Shown here: one piece after another, positions 46,609-56,846 of the stretch
Numbering within the stretch: position 1 is the first letter of the stretch
Layout: the number at the start of each line of letters is the position of its first letter
Assembly (NCBI RefSeq): GCF_030376615.1
Contig: NZ_JARRAB010000005.1
Location: 124,001 to 188,000, forward strand
DNA from: Pseudomonas sp. sp1636
Lineage (GTDB): Bacteria > Pseudomonadota > Gammaproteobacteria > Pseudomonadales > Pseudomonadaceae
DNA: 64,000 nt
Direction of reading: 5' to 3'
The notes under the pieces: model-generated
Seen by the model: the letters and a program-made list of their open reading frames with translations, nothing else
Database searches by the model: none
What the model was told of the DNA's origin: nothing
Position numbers and translations under genes: made by a program

Positions 46609-48807
46609 ATGACTACCGAAGGACTCCCCCAGAGCGAATTGCAGACTGCCGAAGCGGCCGTCGCCGAACTGCCAGCGGAAATCCTGCTGCCGATCGAAAC
46701 GCCCACGCCAGCGCCGCCCATGGTGGTGCCGAGCCTGGACGACAGCAGCCTGTATATCCACCGTGAGTTGTCGCAACTGCAATTCAACATTCGCGTGCTG
46801 GAGCAGGCGCTGGATGAGTCCTACCCGTTGCTGGAGCGGCTGAAGTTCCTGCTGATTTTCTCCAGCAATCTGGATGAGTTCTTCGAGATTCGCGTGGCCG
46901 GCCTGAAGAAGCAGATCAACTTCGCCCGCGAACAGGCCGCCGCCGATGGCTTGCAGCCGCACCAGGCGCTGGCGCGGATCTCCGAGCTGGCGCACGAACA
47001 GGTTAGCCGGCAGTACGCGATTCTCAACGACACCCTGTTGCCGGCGCTGGAGAAGCACCGGGTGCGCTTTATCCGCCGGCGTCACTGGAACACCAAGTTG
47101 AAGGCCTGGGTGCGCCGCTATTTCCGCGACGAGATCGCGCCGATCATCACGCCGATCGGTCTGGATCCGACCCACCCGTTTCCCTTGCTGGTGAACAAGA
47201 GCCTGAACTTCATCGTCGAGCTGGAGGGCATCGACGCCTTCGGCCGCGACTCGGGCCTGGCGATCATCCCGGCGCCGCGCCTGCTGCCGCGGATCATCAA
47301 GGTGCCCGAGGAAGTCGGTGGCGCTGGCGACAACTACGTGTTCCTCTCCTCGATGATCCACGCCCATGCCGACGACCTGTTCCAGGGCATGAAGGTCAAG
47401 GGCTGCTACCAGTTCCGTCTGACCCGCAACGCCGACCTGTCGGTGGACACCGAAGACGTCGAGGATCTGGCCCGCGCCCTGCGTGGCGAGCTGTTTTCGC
47501 GGCGTTACGGCGATGCGGTGCGTCTGGAGGTGGTCGACACCTGCCCGCGGCCGCTGCTGGATTACCTGCTCAAGCAGTTCAGCCTGAGCGAGAGCGAGTT
47601 GTATCGGGTCGGCGGCCCGGTCAACCTGACCCGCCTGTTCAGCATCACCGGCCTGGCCAGTCATCCGGAGCTGCAGTATTCGCCGTTCACCCCGGTGATC
47701 CCCAAGCTGCTGCAGAACAGCGACAACATCTTCAGCGTGATCAGCAAGCAGGACATCCTGCTGCTGCACCCGTTCGAGTCCTTCACCCCGGTGGTCGATC
47801 TGCTCCGTCAGGCGGCGAAAGATCCGCACGTGCTGGCGATCAAGCAGACCCTGTACCGCAGCGGCGCCAACTCGGAAATCGTCGATGCGCTGGTCGAGGC
47901 GGCGCGCAACGGCAAGGAAGTCACCGCGGTGATCGAGCTGCGTGCGCGCTTCGACGAGGAGTCCAACCTGGCCCTGGCCAGCCGCTTGCAGGCGGCCGGT
48001 GCGGTGGTGATCTATGGGGTGGTCGGGTTCAAGACCCACGCCAAGATGATGTTGGTTCTGCGTCGCGAGAGCGGCGAGATCGTCCGCTACGCGCACCTGG
48101 GCACCGGCAACTACCATGCCGGCAACGCCAAGCTGTACACCGACTACAGCCTGCTCACCGCCGATGTGGCCCTCGGCGAGGATGTGGCGAAGATGTTCAG
48201 CCAGTTGATCGGCATGGGCAAGACCCTGCGCATGAAGAAACTGCTGCATGCGCCCTTCACCCTGAAGAAAACCCTGCTCGACATGATCGCCAAGGAAACC
48301 GCCCTGGCCAGCGAGGGTAAGCCGGCGCACATCATCGCCAAGTTCAACTCGTTGACCGACGCGAAGATCATCCGCGCGTTGTACAAGGCCAGCCAGACCG
48401 GGGTGCGCATCGATCTGGTGGTGCGCGGCATGTGCTGCCTGCGTCCGGGTATTGCCGGGGTGTCGCACAATATTCAGGTGCGCTCGATCATCGGCCGCTT
48501 CCTCGAACACACGCGGGTGTTCTATTTCCTCAACGAGGGCGAGGAGAAGGTCTACCTGTCCAGTGCCGACTGGATGGAGCGCAATCTGGACAAGCGGGTC
48601 GAGACCTGCTTCCCGGTGGAAGGCAAGAAATTGGTCATGCGGGTGAAAAAAGAACTGGAGGCCTACCTGAGCGACAACACCCAGAGCTGGGTGCTGCAAG
48701 CGGACGGCCGCTACCTGCGCAGCAGCCCGACCGGCAACCAGAACCCGCGCAGCGCCCAGGCCGGGTTGCTGGAAAAGCTGACGGTGCCGCTGGTCAGCGC
48801 ACGCTGA
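46609..48807 (+). CDS. ppk: Polyphosphate kinase 1
   Basis: This 732-residue enzyme makes inorganic polyphosphate from ATP. The N-terminal domain has [14 protein letters not shown] and [16 protein letters not shown]. The two catalytic histidines of the phospholipase D-like domains are at about residue 477 ([11 protein letters not shown]) and about 634 ([11 protein letters not shown]). [18 protein letters not shown] is also present. It is 18 bases after hemB on the same strand. Its last 14 bases overlap the convergent ppx. Confidence 0.97.
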   Translation: MTTEGLPQSELQTAEAAVAELPAEILLPIETPTPAPPMVVPSLDDSSLYIHRELSQLQFNIRVLEQALDESYPLLERLKFLLIFSSNLDEFFEIRVAGLKKQINFAREQAAADGLQPHQALARISELAHEQVSRQYAILNDTLLPALEKHRVRFIRRRHWNTKLKAWVRRYFRDEIAPIITPIGLDPTHPFPLLVNKSLNFIVELEGIDAFGRDSGLAIIPAPRLLPRIIKVPEEVGGAGDNYVFLSSMIHAHADDLFQGMKVKGCYQFRLTRNADLSVDTEDVEDLARALRGELFSRRYGDAVRLEVVDTCPRPLLDYLLKQFSLSESELYRVGGPVNLTRLFSITGLASHPELQYSPFTPVIPKLLQNSDNIFSVISKQDILLLHPFESFTPVVDLLRQAAKDPHVLAIKQTLYRSGANSEIVDALVEAARNGKEVTAVIELRARFDEESNLALASRLQAAGAVVIYGVVGFKTHAKMMLVLRRESGEIVRYAHLGTGNYHAGNAKLYTDYSLLTADVALGEDVAKMFSQLIGMGKTLRMKKLLHAPFTLKKTLLDMIAKETALASEGKPAHIIAKFNSLTDAKIIRALYKASQTGVRIDLVVRGMCCLRPGIAGVSHNIQVRSIIGRFLEHTRVFYFLNEGEEKVYLSSADWMERNLDKRVETCFPVEGKKLVMRVKKELEAYLSDNTQSWVLQADGRYLRSSPTGNQNPRSAQAGLLEKLTVPLVSAR

Positions 48808-50296
48808 GTTCGATGTCGATGCGTTTGAGCCAGCCCGCTTCCTGAGTGAAATCCGCTTGGGTCAGCGGGTTGGCGTTCAGCCAACCCGCGGGAAACACTA
48901 TTTCCAGGCTCTGCGCGCTGGCCTCTAGCTGAACCCGGGGCATCTCCTGGGTACTGCGGATGTGATGGAACAGAATGGCGAAACGCAGCAGCACGCACAG
49001 ACGAACCAGCTTGATGCCTTCGTCGCCGAACTCGCCCAACTTGTCCTTGGGGATATTGCGTCGGTGACCGCGCACCAGCAGAGCGAGCATCTGCTGATCC
49101 ATGCGTGAGAAGCCGGCCAGGTCGGAGTGTTCGATCAGGTAGGCGCCGTGCTTGTGGTACTGGTAGTGGGCGATGTCCAGGCCCAGCTCATGCACGCGGG
49201 CCGCCCAGATCAGCAGTTCGCGATGCCATTCGTCGCCCAGCTCCCAGCTGTCGGCCACTTGATCGAGGGCTTCCAGGGCCTTGTGCTCGACCCGGGCGGC
49301 TTGCTCCAGGTCGACGTGGTAACGCTCCATCAGCGCGCTCAGGGTGCGCTGGCGCACGTCTTCGTGGTGATGGCGGCCGATCAGGTCGTAGAGCACGCCT
49401 TCGCGCAGGGCGCCTTCGGAATGCGACATGCGCTCGATCTCGCAGGCATCGAAAATCGCTTCGAGGATGGCCAGGCCGGCAGGGAATATCCCGCGGCGAT
49501 CCGCTTTGATGCCGTCGAGGTCGAGCTTGTCCACGTCCCCGATCTTGAATATTTTGCGCTTGAGCCAGGCCAGGCCGTCCGGGTTGATCTCGCCGCTGCC
49601 CAGCCCCGCGGCCTGGATCGCCAGGCCGATGGCTTTGATGGTGCCGGCCGCGCCGACCGCATCCTGCCAGCCGAGCCGGCGTAATGCATGCTCGATACCC
49701 ATGATCTCCAGGCGGGCGGCGGTGTAGGCCTGGGCGTAGCGTGCCGGGGTGATCTTGCCGTCCTTGAAGTAGCGCTGGGTGTAGCTCACGCAGCCCATCT
49801 GCAGGCTCTCGCGCAGCAACGGCTCGAAACGCTGGCCAATGATGAACTCGGTACTGCCGCCGCCGATATCGGTCACCAGGCGCTTGCCCGGGGTGTCGGC
49901 GATGCTGTGGGACACGCCGAGGTAGATCAGGCGCGCTTCTTCGCGGCCGGAAATGACCTCGACCGGGTGGCCGAGGATTTCCTCGGCGCGGCGGATGAAT
50001 TCGCCGCTGTTACGCGCCTCGCGCAGGGCATTGGTGCCGACGATACGCACCGCACCCTCCGGCAGGCTGGCGGTCAGTTGGGCGAACCGCCGCAGGCAGT
50101 CGAGGCCGCGCTGCATGGCGTCCTCGCTGAGCAGGCGCAGCTCGTCGATACCGGCGGCCAGCTGCACCTTGTCGCCCAAGCGTTCGAGGATGCGCAGTTC
50201 GCCGTGATCGGCCTTGGCCAACACCATGTGGAAGCTGTTGGAACCCAGGTCGATGGCTGCGATCAAGGGAAATGACTCTGCAGGGGTATGCGGCAT
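48794..50296 (-). CDS. ppx: Exopolyphosphatase
   Basis: This 500-residue enzyme of the PPX/GppA family releases phosphate from polyphosphate ends. The ASKHA-fold phosphate-binding motifs are visible: [15 protein letters not shown] at the N-terminus, then [14 protein letters not shown] near residue 143. The catalytic Glu lies in [12 protein letters not shown]. The C-terminal half is HD-like ([22 protein letters not shown]). The start at 50296 gives [18 protein letters not shown]; the frame to 50464 is not supported. Opposed ppk and ppx with overlapping 3' ends is the Pseudomonas arrangement. Confidence 0.95.
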   Translation of the reverse strand: MPHTPAESFPLIAAIDLGSNSFHMVLAKADHGELRILERLGDKVQLAAGIDELRLLSEDAMQRGLDCLRRFAQLTASLPEGAVRIVGTNALREARNSGEFIRRAEEILGHPVEVISGREEARLIYLGVSHSIADTPGKRLVTDIGGGSTEFIIGQRFEPLLRESLQMGCVSYTQRYFKDGKITPARYAQAYTAARLEIMGIEHALRRLGWQDAVGAAGTIKAIGLAIQAAGLGSGEINPDGLAWLKRKIFKIGDVDKLDLDGIKADRRGIFPAGLAILEAIFDACEIERMSHSEGALREGVLYDLIGRHHHEDVRQRTLSALMERYHVDLEQAARVEHKALEALDQVADSWELGDEWHRELLIWAARVHELGLDIAHYQYHKHGAYLIEHSDLAGFSRMDQQMLALLVRGHRRNIPKDKLGEFGDEGIKLVRLCVLLRFAILFHHIRSTQEMPRVQLEASAQSLEIVFPAGWLNANPLTQADFTQEAGWLKRIDIELSVR

Positions 50297-50560
50297 GATC
50301 AGGCTTTCTCGATGCGGAACGCCGCCATCGTGCCACGATAGGCCTGGCACGCCAACGCATACTGATGTCGCAGGCCGTTGTCGAGTGCCTGGCGATCCGC
50401 CAATTTGACGCGTCAGGAGCCGGCACCGGCCAAGCGCGGTGTGAGTTGCGCAGCGCTTCGCCAAGGCCTATAGATAAGCTCAATGGCGTTCGCCTTCCTG
50501 TGCCGGGAAAGGCGGGCTATCATGGCGACCACTTTTTGCTTCCGAACACGGAGACTTTCC

Positions 50561-50887
50561 ATGAGCGAATTCATCACCAATGTCAGCGATGCCAGCTTCG
50601 ACCAGGACGTCATACAGGCCGAGGGTCCGGTGCTGGTCGATTACTGGGCTGAGTGGTGCGGCCCGTGCAAGATGATTGCCCCGGTGCTCGATGAGATCGC
50701 CCAGACTTACCAAGGCAAACTCAAGGTCTGCAAGCTGAACATCGACGAAAACCAGAACACTCCGCCGAAATACGGCGTGCGTGGTATCCCGACCCTGATG
50801 CTGTTCAAGAACGGCAATGTCGAAGCCACCAAGGTCGGCGCGCTGTCCAAGTCGCAGCTGGCAGCCTTCCTCGACAGCAATATCTAA
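50561..50887 (+). CDS. trxA: Thioredoxin 1
   Basis: This 108-residue cytosolic disulfide reductase has the active site WCGPC at residues 32-36 in [14 protein letters not shown] and the cis-Pro loop GIPTLMLF. The start at 50561 ([10 protein letters not shown]) matches the family; an in-frame ATG at 50483 was rejected. A strong terminator follows at once, so it is a single-gene unit upstream of rho. Confidence 0.97.
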   Translation: MSEFITNVSDASFDQDVIQAEGPVLVDYWAEWCGPCKMIAPVLDEIAQTYQGKLKVCKLNIDENQNTPPKYGVRGIPTLMLFKNGNVEATKVGALSKSQLAAFLDSNI

Positions 50888-50904
50888 GTTGCCCCGAATG
50901 ACAG

Positions 50905-50931
50905 AAGCCCCGCAAATTGCGGGGCTTTTTT
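50905..50931 (+). terminator. Rho-independent terminator of trxA
   Basis: A 9-bp stem AAGCCCCGC / GCGGGGCTT with a 5-base loop is followed by a T-run, 18 bases after the trxA stop. Confidence 0.93.
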
Positions 50932-51133
50932 CTGCCTGAATGCTGGACGTGCCAATAAAGCCGGTGTTACATTCGGCCTCGCTGCATTTCCTATGCAGCC
51001 CCCTGCAAGCCGTCGCCGACGCATTCCTACGCGAATACCTTCGATACACGCTGGCGATCCAATCGCCTTTTAGCGGCGCGGCCTCCCAAGCTGAATAGCT
51101 TATTTCCCCTCCTTCATGAATTACGTCATTCCT

Positions 51134-52393
51134 ATGAATCTGACCGAACTCAAGCAAAAGCCGATCACCGAACTGCTGGAACTCGCCGAACAACAGGGCC
51201 TGGAAAACATGGCCCGTTCGCGCAAGCAGGACGTGATTTTCTCGCTGTTGAAAAAACACGCTAAAAGCGGTGAGGAAATCTCCGGTGATGGCGTGCTGGA
51301 GATTCTCCAGGACGGTTTCGGCTTTCTCCGCTCCGCGGATGCCTCGTACCTCGCTGGCCCCGACGACATCTACGTCTCGCCGAGCCAGATTCGCCGCTTC
51401 AACTTGCGTACCGGCGATACCATAGTCGGCAAGATTCGTCCGCCGAAAGAAGGCGAGCGTTATTTTGCCCTGCTCAAGGTCGATACGATCAACTACGATC
51501 GCCCGGAAAACGCCAAGAACAAGATTCTGTTCGAGAACCTGACGCCGCTGTTCCCCACCAAGCGCCTGCTCATGGAAGCCGGTAACGGCTCCACCGAAGA
51601 CATTACCGGGCGGGTGATCGACCTCTGCGCGCCGATCGGCAAGGGCCAGCGCGGCCTGATCGTGGCGCCGCCGAAGGCCGGCAAGACCATCATGTTGCAG
51701 AACATCGCGGCTAACATCGCGCGCAACAATCCCGAGTGCCACCTGATCGTCCTGCTGATCGACGAGCGCCCGGAAGAAGTGACCGAGATGCAGCGCACCG
51801 TGCGCGGCGAAGTGGTCGCCTCGACCTTCGACGAGCCGCCGACCCGCCACGTGCAGGTCGCCGAGATGGTGATCGAGAAGGCCAAGCGTCTGGTCGAGCA
51901 CAAGAAGGACGTGGTTATCCTGCTCGACTCCATCACCCGTCTGGCGCGTGCCTACAACACCGTGATCCCGAGCTCCGGCAAGGTGCTCACCGGTGGTGTC
52001 GACGCCCATGCCCTGGAGAAGCCCAAGCGTTTCTTCGGTGCCGCGCGCAATATCGAGGAAGGCGGTTCGTTGACCATCATCGCCACCGCGCTGGTGGAAA
52101 CCGGCTCGAAGATGGACGAGGTGATCTACGAGGAATTCAAAGGCACCGGCAACATGGAACTGCCGTTGGATCGGCGGATCGCCGAGAAGCGCGTGTTCCC
52201 GGCGATCAACATCAACCGTTCCGGCACCCGCCGCGAAGAGTTGCTGACCGCCGAAGACGAGCTGCAGCGCATGTGGATTCTGCGCAAGTTGCTGCACCCG
52301 ATGGATGAAATCGCCGCCATCGAGTTCCTCACCGACAAGCTGAAAGCGACCAAGACCAACGAAGAGTTTTTCATGTCGATGCGTCGCAAGTAA
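51134..52393 (+). CDS. rho: Transcription termination factor Rho
   Basis: This 419-residue hexameric RNA helicase terminates transcription. The N-terminal [19 protein letters not shown], the RNA-binding cold-shock-like domain ([20 protein letters not shown]), Walker A APPKAGKT near residues 177-184, Walker [11 protein letters not shown] and the Q-loop SSGKVLTGG are intact. The length equals P. aeruginosa Rho with the start at 51134; the ATG at 51116 adds six codons. The 202-base stretch from the trxA terminator is probably a leader carrying the autoregulated promoter; no clear box was identified in it. Confidence 0.97.
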   Translation: MNLTELKQKPITELLELAEQQGLENMARSRKQDVIFSLLKKHAKSGEEISGDGVLEILQDGFGFLRSADASYLAGPDDIYVSPSQIRRFNLRTGDTIVGKIRPPKEGERYFALLKVDTINYDRPENAKNKILFENLTPLFPTKRLLMEAGNGSTEDITGRVIDLCAPIGKGQRGLIVAPPKAGKTIMLQNIAANIARNNPECHLIVLLIDERPEEVTEMQRTVRGEVVASTFDEPPTRHVQVAEMVIEKAKRLVEHKKDVVILLDSITRLARAYNTVIPSSGKVLTGGVDAHALEKPKRFFGAARNIEEGGSLTIIATALVETGSKMDEVIYEEFKGTGNMELPLDRRIAEKRVFPAININRSGTRREELLTAEDELQRMWILRKLLHPMDEIAAIEFLTDKLKATKTNEEFFMSMRRK

Positions 52394-52402
52394 AAGCAGC
52401 AA

Positions 52403-52434
52403 GCACAAAAGCCGGGGCAACCCGGCTTTTGTGC
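52403..52434 (+). terminator. Terminator of rho
   Basis: A 14-bp perfect stem GCACAAAAGCCGGG / CCCGGCTTTTGTGC with loop GCAA, 9 bases after the rho stop. The T-run is within the stem arm, as in many Pseudomonas terminators. Confidence 0.85.
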
Positions 52435-52520
52435 GTCTGCGCGGCGGCAATCCTTCTGAATAACCCGGTTCGGCGCTAAACTTTGCGCCCCGACTGGCCC
52501 GCCTGATACGAGGCTCCTGC

Positions 52521-53987
52521 ATGCAATATCGCGACCTGCGCGATTTTATTCGCGGTCTGGAACAGCGCGGCGAACTCAAACGCATTCAGACGCCGGTTTC
52601 CCCGGTGCTGGAAATGACCGAAATCTGCGACCGCACCCTGCGCAAGGGCGGCCCGGCGCTGCTGTTCGAAAATCCCACCGGCTTCGCTATGCCGGTGCTC
52701 GGCAACCTGTTCGGCACGCCCCAGCGGGTGGCCCTGGGCATGGGGGCGGAGGCGGTCAGCGAGCTGCGCGAGATCGGTAAGCTGCTGGCGTTCCTGAAAG
52801 AGCCGGAGCCGCCGAAAGGCCTGAAAGACGCCTGGTCGAAGCTGCCGATTTTCAGAAAGGTGCTGGCCATGGCGCCCAAGGTGTTGAAAGACGCGCCTTG
52901 CCACGAGGTGATCGAGGAGGGCGACGACGTCGACCTCGGCAAGTTGCCGGTGCAGACCTGCTGGCCGGGCGATGTCGGCCCGCTGATCACCTGGGGCCTG
53001 ACCGTGACCAAGGGGCCGCACAAGGAGCGGCAGAATCTCGGTATCTATCGCCAGCAGGTGATCGGCCGCAACAAGCTGATCATGCGCTGGCTCAGCCACC
53101 GCGGCGGCGCCCTGGATTTTCGCGACTGGTGCGAGAAGTTTCCGGATCGGCCCTACCCGGTGGCCGTGGCCCTGGGCGCCGATCCGGCGACCATCCTCGG
53201 CGCGGTCACCCCGGTGCCTGACAGCCTGTCCGAATACGCCTTCGCCGGCCTGCTGCGCGGCCACCGTACCGAGTTGGTGAAGTGCCGCGGCAGCGAGCTG
53301 CAGGTGCCGGCCAGCGCCGAGATCGTCCTCGAGGGGGTGATCCATCCCGGCGAGATGGCCGACGAAGGGCCTTACGGCGACCACACCGGCTACTACAACG
53401 AGGTCGATCGCTTCCCGGTGTTCACCGTCGAGCGCATCACCCGCCGGCAGAAGCCGATCTACCACAGCACCTACACCGGGCGGCCGCCGGATGAGCCGGC
53501 AATCCTGGGCGTGGCCTTGAATGAAGTGTTCGTGCCGATCCTGCAGAAGCAGTTCCCCGAGATCGTCGACTTCTACCTGCCGCCGGAAGGCTGTTCCTAC
53601 CGCATGGCGGTGGTGACCATCAAGAAGCAGTACCCCGGCCACGCCAAGCGGGTAATGCTCGGCGTCTGGTCGTTTTTGCGCCAGTTCATGTACACCAAGT
53701 TCGTCATAGTCACCGACGACGACATCGATGCGCGCGACTGGAACGACGTGATCTGGGCCATCACCACGCGCATGGATCCCAAGCGCGACACCGTGCTGAT
53801 CGACAACACGCCGATCGATTACCTGGACTTCGCCTCGCCGGTCTCCGGCCTGGGCAGTAAGATGGGCCTGGACGCCACCCACAAGTGGCCGGGCGAGACC
53901 AGTCGCGAGTGGGGCCGGGCGATCGTTCAGGATGAGGCGGTCAAGCGGCGGGTCGACGATCTCTGGGCGCAGTTGGGGATCGACTGA
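52521..53987 (+). CDS. ubiD: 4-hydroxy-3-polyprenylbenzoate decarboxylase UbiD
   Basis: This 488-residue prenylated-FMN enzyme decarboxylates the ubiquinone precursor. Conserved blocks are [51 protein letters not shown] near residue 282, [10 protein letters not shown]-type (here [14 protein letters not shown]) and [20 protein letters not shown]. The length fits the family. It is followed after 100 bases by an Fe-S oxidoreductase gene on the same strand, a recurrent pairing in Pseudomonas. Confidence 0.96.
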   Translation: MQYRDLRDFIRGLEQRGELKRIQTPVSPVLEMTEICDRTLRKGGPALLFENPTGFAMPVLGNLFGTPQRVALGMGAEAVSELREIGKLLAFLKEPEPPKGLKDAWSKLPIFRKVLAMAPKVLKDAPCHEVIEEGDDVDLGKLPVQTCWPGDVGPLITWGLTVTKGPHKERQNLGIYRQQVIGRNKLIMRWLSHRGGALDFRDWCEKFPDRPYPVAVALGADPATILGAVTPVPDSLSEYAFAGLLRGHRTELVKCRGSELQVPASAEIVLEGVIHPGEMADEGPYGDHTGYYNEVDRFPVFTVERITRRQKPIYHSTYTGRPPDEPAILGVALNEVFVPILQKQFPEIVDFYLPPEGCSYRMAVVTIKKQYPGHAKRVMLGVWSFLRQFMYTKFVIVTDDDIDARDWNDVIWAITTRMDPKRDTVLIDNTPIDYLDFASPVSGLGSKMGLDATHKWPGETSREWGRAIVQDEAVKRRVDDLWAQLGID

Positions 53988-54087
53988 TGCGCCATGGCTG
54001 GATACCTGCGCGACTGCGGTCGCGCTTACTGCACAGCGTGCGCACCCCGGCCAAGACCGTGGGTTGGCGCTTCGGATTGAAAACGCG

Positions 54088-55056
54088 ATGAAAGTGACCT
54101 TGCAACCCTCAGGCGCCGTACTCGAAGTCGAGCGTGGCGAGCGCATTCTCGATGCGGCGCGCCGGCTCGGTTACGACTGCCCGCAGAGCTGCCGCAACGG
54201 CAACTGCCATATCTGCGCATCCCTGCTGGTCAACGGCCGGGTGCGTCAGGCCGGCCAAAGCTATGAGCATGGCGAGGTGTTCGCCTGCCTGGCCGAACCC
54301 GAAGAGGAGTGCGTACTGCTCTGGGACGGTGTGCTGGCCCCTGGCGAGCTGCCGATGCGCGAGTTGAACTGCCAGCTGATCGAATGCCGCGACGCCGGTG
54401 GCGAGGTGTTCCGGGTGCGCCTGCGCGCGCCGGCGGGCAAGCTGCCGCGCTATCACGCCGGCCAGTACCTGCTGTTGCAGCGCGCCGAGGGCGAGTACGC
54501 GGCCTTTTCCCTGGCCTCGGCGCCACAGTCCGGGCGCGAGCTGGAACTGCATATTCTGGCGCGTGACCCGTCCAGTATCGCGGTCATCGAGCACCTGCGC
54601 GGGCAGGGTTTCGCCCGGGTGCAGATGCCGTTCGGCGATACCCATCTGGCCGAGCTGCCGGACGGGCCGCTGGTGCTGATCGCCGCCGGCACCGGCATGG
54701 CGCAGATGCGCAGCCTGATCGAGCACTGCCGCGCCGCCGGCTTCCGCCATCCCGTGCACCTGTACTGGGGCGCGCGGCGGCCGGAAGATTTCTATGAGCT
54801 GCCCTGCTGGGCCGAATGGCAGTCGTTACCCAACCTGTTTCTGCATCGGGTGGTCAGCGACCCTTGTGGCTGGCAGGGCCGTTGCGGCCTGTTGCACCAG
54901 GCGGTGCGCGAGGACTTCGCCGATCTCAAGCCGTTGCATGTGTATGCCAGTGGCTCGCCGACCATGGTCTACGCGACCCTGGACGCCCTGGTGGAAGCCG
55001 GCATGGAGGCCCGGCAGATGCGCGCCGACGTGTTCGCCTACGCGCCGCGTGCGTAG
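54088..55056 (+). CDS. 2Fe-2S flavin reductase (CDP-6-deoxyglucoseen reductase-like)
   Basis: This 322-residue protein joins an N-terminal plant-type ferredoxin domain with a ferredoxin-NAD(P)H reductase module. The 2Fe-2S cysteines are in DCPQSCRNGNCHICAS, with a fourth in VFACLAEPEE. The FAD-binding part shows AFSLASAPQSG, and the NAD(P)H part VLIAAGTGMAQMRSL near residue 200. The real electron acceptor is unknown; position next to ubiD suggests ubiquinone or respiratory metabolism. The ATG at 54088 opens with MKVTLQPSGAVLEVERGE; the longer frame overlaps ubiD. Confidence 0.85.
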   Translation: MKVTLQPSGAVLEVERGERILDAARRLGYDCPQSCRNGNCHICASLLVNGRVRQAGQSYEHGEVFACLAEPEEECVLLWDGVLAPGELPMRELNCQLIECRDAGGEVFRVRLRAPAGKLPRYHAGQYLLLQRAEGEYAAFSLASAPQSGRELELHILARDPSSIAVIEHLRGQGFARVQMPFGDTHLAELPDGPLVLIAAGTGMAQMRSLIEHCRAAGFRHPVHLYWGARRPEDFYELPCWAEWQSLPNLFLHRVVSDPCGWQGRCGLLHQAVREDFADLKPLHVYASGSPTMVYATLDALVEAGMEARQMRADVFAYAPRA

Positions 55057-55129
55057 GCCGGATCGCACTTCACCGATCCAGCGGCGGGCGCTGTAGGGGG
55101 CGGATGAAAGAGCCTCATCCAGCTTTGGC

Positions 55130-56107
55130 TCAGCGTACCTGCACCACCACCTTGCCCACCGCCTTGCGCTGGCCGAGGCTGTCGATCGCCGCGGCGGCCT
55201 GCTCCAGCGGGAAGGTTTGCGAGACCAGCGGCTTGAGTTTGCCGGCAGCGTGCCAGGCGAACAGTTGCTGGAAGTTGGCGGCGTTGTCCTGCGGCTGGCG
55301 CTGGGCGAACGAACCCCAGAACACCCCGACCACCGCCGCCCCCTTGAGCAGGGCCAGGTTGACCGGCAGTTCGGGGATGCGCCCGCTGGCGAAGCCGACC
55401 ACCAGCAGGCGGCCATTCCAGGCGATGCTGCGGATGGCCGCGTCGAACAGGTCGCCGCCGACCGGGTCATAGATCACGTCGGCGCCCTGGCCGCCGGTCA
55501 GGCGTTTGACTTCATCCTTGAGGCTGCAGTCGCTGTAGTTGATCAGCTCGTCGGCGCCGGCGGCCTTGGCCACGGCCAACTTCTCTGCGCTACTCGCCGC
55601 GGCAATCACCCGGGCGCCCATGGCCTTGCCGATTTCCACCGCCGCCAGGCCGACGCCGCCGGAGGCGCCCAGCACCAGCAGGGTCTCGCCCGGCTTGAGG
55701 CCCGCGCGCTGCTTGAGGGCGTGCATCGAGGTGCCATAGGTCATGCCGAAGGCGGCAGCGCTGACGAAGTCCATGTGCGCGGGGATCGGCATGAGGTTAT
55801 AGCTCGCCACCGCCACCTGTTCGGCAAAGCTGCCCCAGCCCGTCAGGGCCATCACCCGGTCGCCCACTTTCAGGTGGCCGACTTTTTCGCCCACCGCCGC
55901 CACCACCCCGGCCGCCTCGCCGCCGGGGGAGAAGGGCAAAGGCGGCTTGAACTGGTACTTGCCCGCGATGATCAGGGTGTCGGGGAAGTTGACCCCGGCG
56001 GCGTGCACCTCGAGCAGCACTTCGTTGGCCTTGGCTGCGGGGTTGGCGACTTCTTCCAGTACCAGGGTTTCGGCGGGGCCGAAGGCTTTGCACAGCACGG
56101 CTTTCAT
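55130..56107 (-). CDS. Quinone oxidoreductase, zinc-independent MDR family
   Basis: This 325-residue NADPH-dependent enzyme of the quinone oxidoreductase group starts MKAVLCKAFGPAETLVLEEV. AAGVNFPDTLIIAGKYQ, PGGEAAGVV and the nucleotide-binding VLGASGGVGLAAVEIGKAMGA (about 145-165) are all typical. The zinc ligands of alcohol dehydrogenases are missing. The substrate is not known. It converges with the Fe-S reductase gene; a weak hairpin GGATGA / TCATCC at 55102-55120 lies between. Confidence 0.9.
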   Translation of the reverse strand: MKAVLCKAFGPAETLVLEEVANPAAKANEVLLEVHAAGVNFPDTLIIAGKYQFKPPLPFSPGGEAAGVVAAVGEKVGHLKVGDRVMALTGWGSFAEQVAVASYNLMPIPAHMDFVSAAAFGMTYGTSMHALKQRAGLKPGETLLVLGASGGVGLAAVEIGKAMGARVIAAASSAEKLAVAKAAGADELINYSDCSLKDEVKRLTGGQGADVIYDPVGGDLFDAAIRSIAWNGRLLVVGFASGRIPELPVNLALLKGAAVVGVFWGSFAQRQPQDNAANFQQLFAWHAAGKLKPLVSQTFPLEQAAAAIDSLGQRKAVGKVVVQVR

Positions 56108-56265
56108 CGGGCTATTCCTCTGCGGGAGTGGGCTTGCAGTGTAAGTGCGAGCGGCAGCCGGTCAACCAGCATGGCGGCTGCTGAATACTCGGGCATAAGC
56201 AGGGGGCTTGGGCCGCCGCCTGACTGTGGCTATGCTAGGGCTCTATCTGTGGAGGAACACACCCT

Positions 56266-56679
56266 GTGAAAGTCTGGATCGCTTTATTGTTGGCCTTGTC
56301 CCTGCCGCTGACGGCGTCGGCCAATGCAAGTAAAGAGGAGGCGAAAGAAGGGGCGGCGCCCGCCGTGGCCTACATAAGTCTGTTTCCGGCACTGGTGGGT
56401 AATTTCGGTTCAGGAACCAAGCTCAAGTACTTCAAGGCGGACATTTCGCTGCGGGTGACGGGGGCGGATGTCGAGGCCACGGTTAAGCACCATGAACCGC
56501 TGATTCGCAACCAGTTGGTCATGCTGTTCTCCCAGCAGACCGAGGAAAGCATGAATGCGGCCGATGCCAAGGAAGCCCTGCGCCAGGAAGCCCTCAAGCA
56601 AGTGCAAGATGTGCTTAACCAGGAAGAGGGCAAGCCGCTGGTGGATGACCTGCTGTTCAATAACCTGATTATTCAATAG
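56266..56679 (+). CDS. FliL-like exported protein
   Basis: This 137-residue protein has a signal peptide (MKVWIALLLALSLPLTASANA) and a FliL-type domain: YFKADISLRVTGADVEATVKHHEPLIRNQLVMLF, then EALRQEALKQVQDVLNQEEG. Unlike flagellar FliL it has a cleavable leader instead of an anchoring helix and is far from flagellar genes. Its function is unknown. The start is GTG at 56266 with GGAGGA nine bases upstream. A MITE-like element begins at the base after its stop. Confidence 0.82.
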   Translation: MKVWIALLLALSLPLTASANASKEEAKEGAAPAVAYISLFPALVGNFGSGTKLKYFKADISLRVTGADVEATVKHHEPLIRNQLVMLFSQQTEESMNAADAKEALRQEALKQVQDVLNQEEGKPLVDDLLFNNLIIQ

Positions 56680-56818
56680 CAGGCCGTTGAAAAATGTAGC
56701 GAGCGAAGGCTAGGCAAGGCGAAATCGGCCGAAAAAGCGCAGTTTACTGGTGTAAATGAGCATTTTGAGGCCGATTTCAACGCCGCATAGCCGAGCGCAG
56801 TAGTTTTTCAACGGCCTG
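56680..56818 (+). mobile_element. MITE-like element, copy 2
   Basis: This 139-bp non-coding element has near-perfect terminal inverted repeats CAGGCCGTTGAAAAA / TTTTTCAACGGCCTG. Its interior (CCGAAAAAGCGCAGTTTAC, then TGTAAATGAGCATTTTGAG) matches copy 1 in opposite orientation. ATAG flanks both ends, a possible 4-bp target duplication that includes the upstream TAG stop codon. Confidence 0.78.
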
Positions 56819-56846
56819 ATAGGGCCAGGCCGCCGGCCAAGGCCTG

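Noticed and set aside
50366-50380. CAGGCCGTTG resembling the MITE end near ppx/trxA
   Set aside because: No A-run follows and there is no second end or interior similarity.
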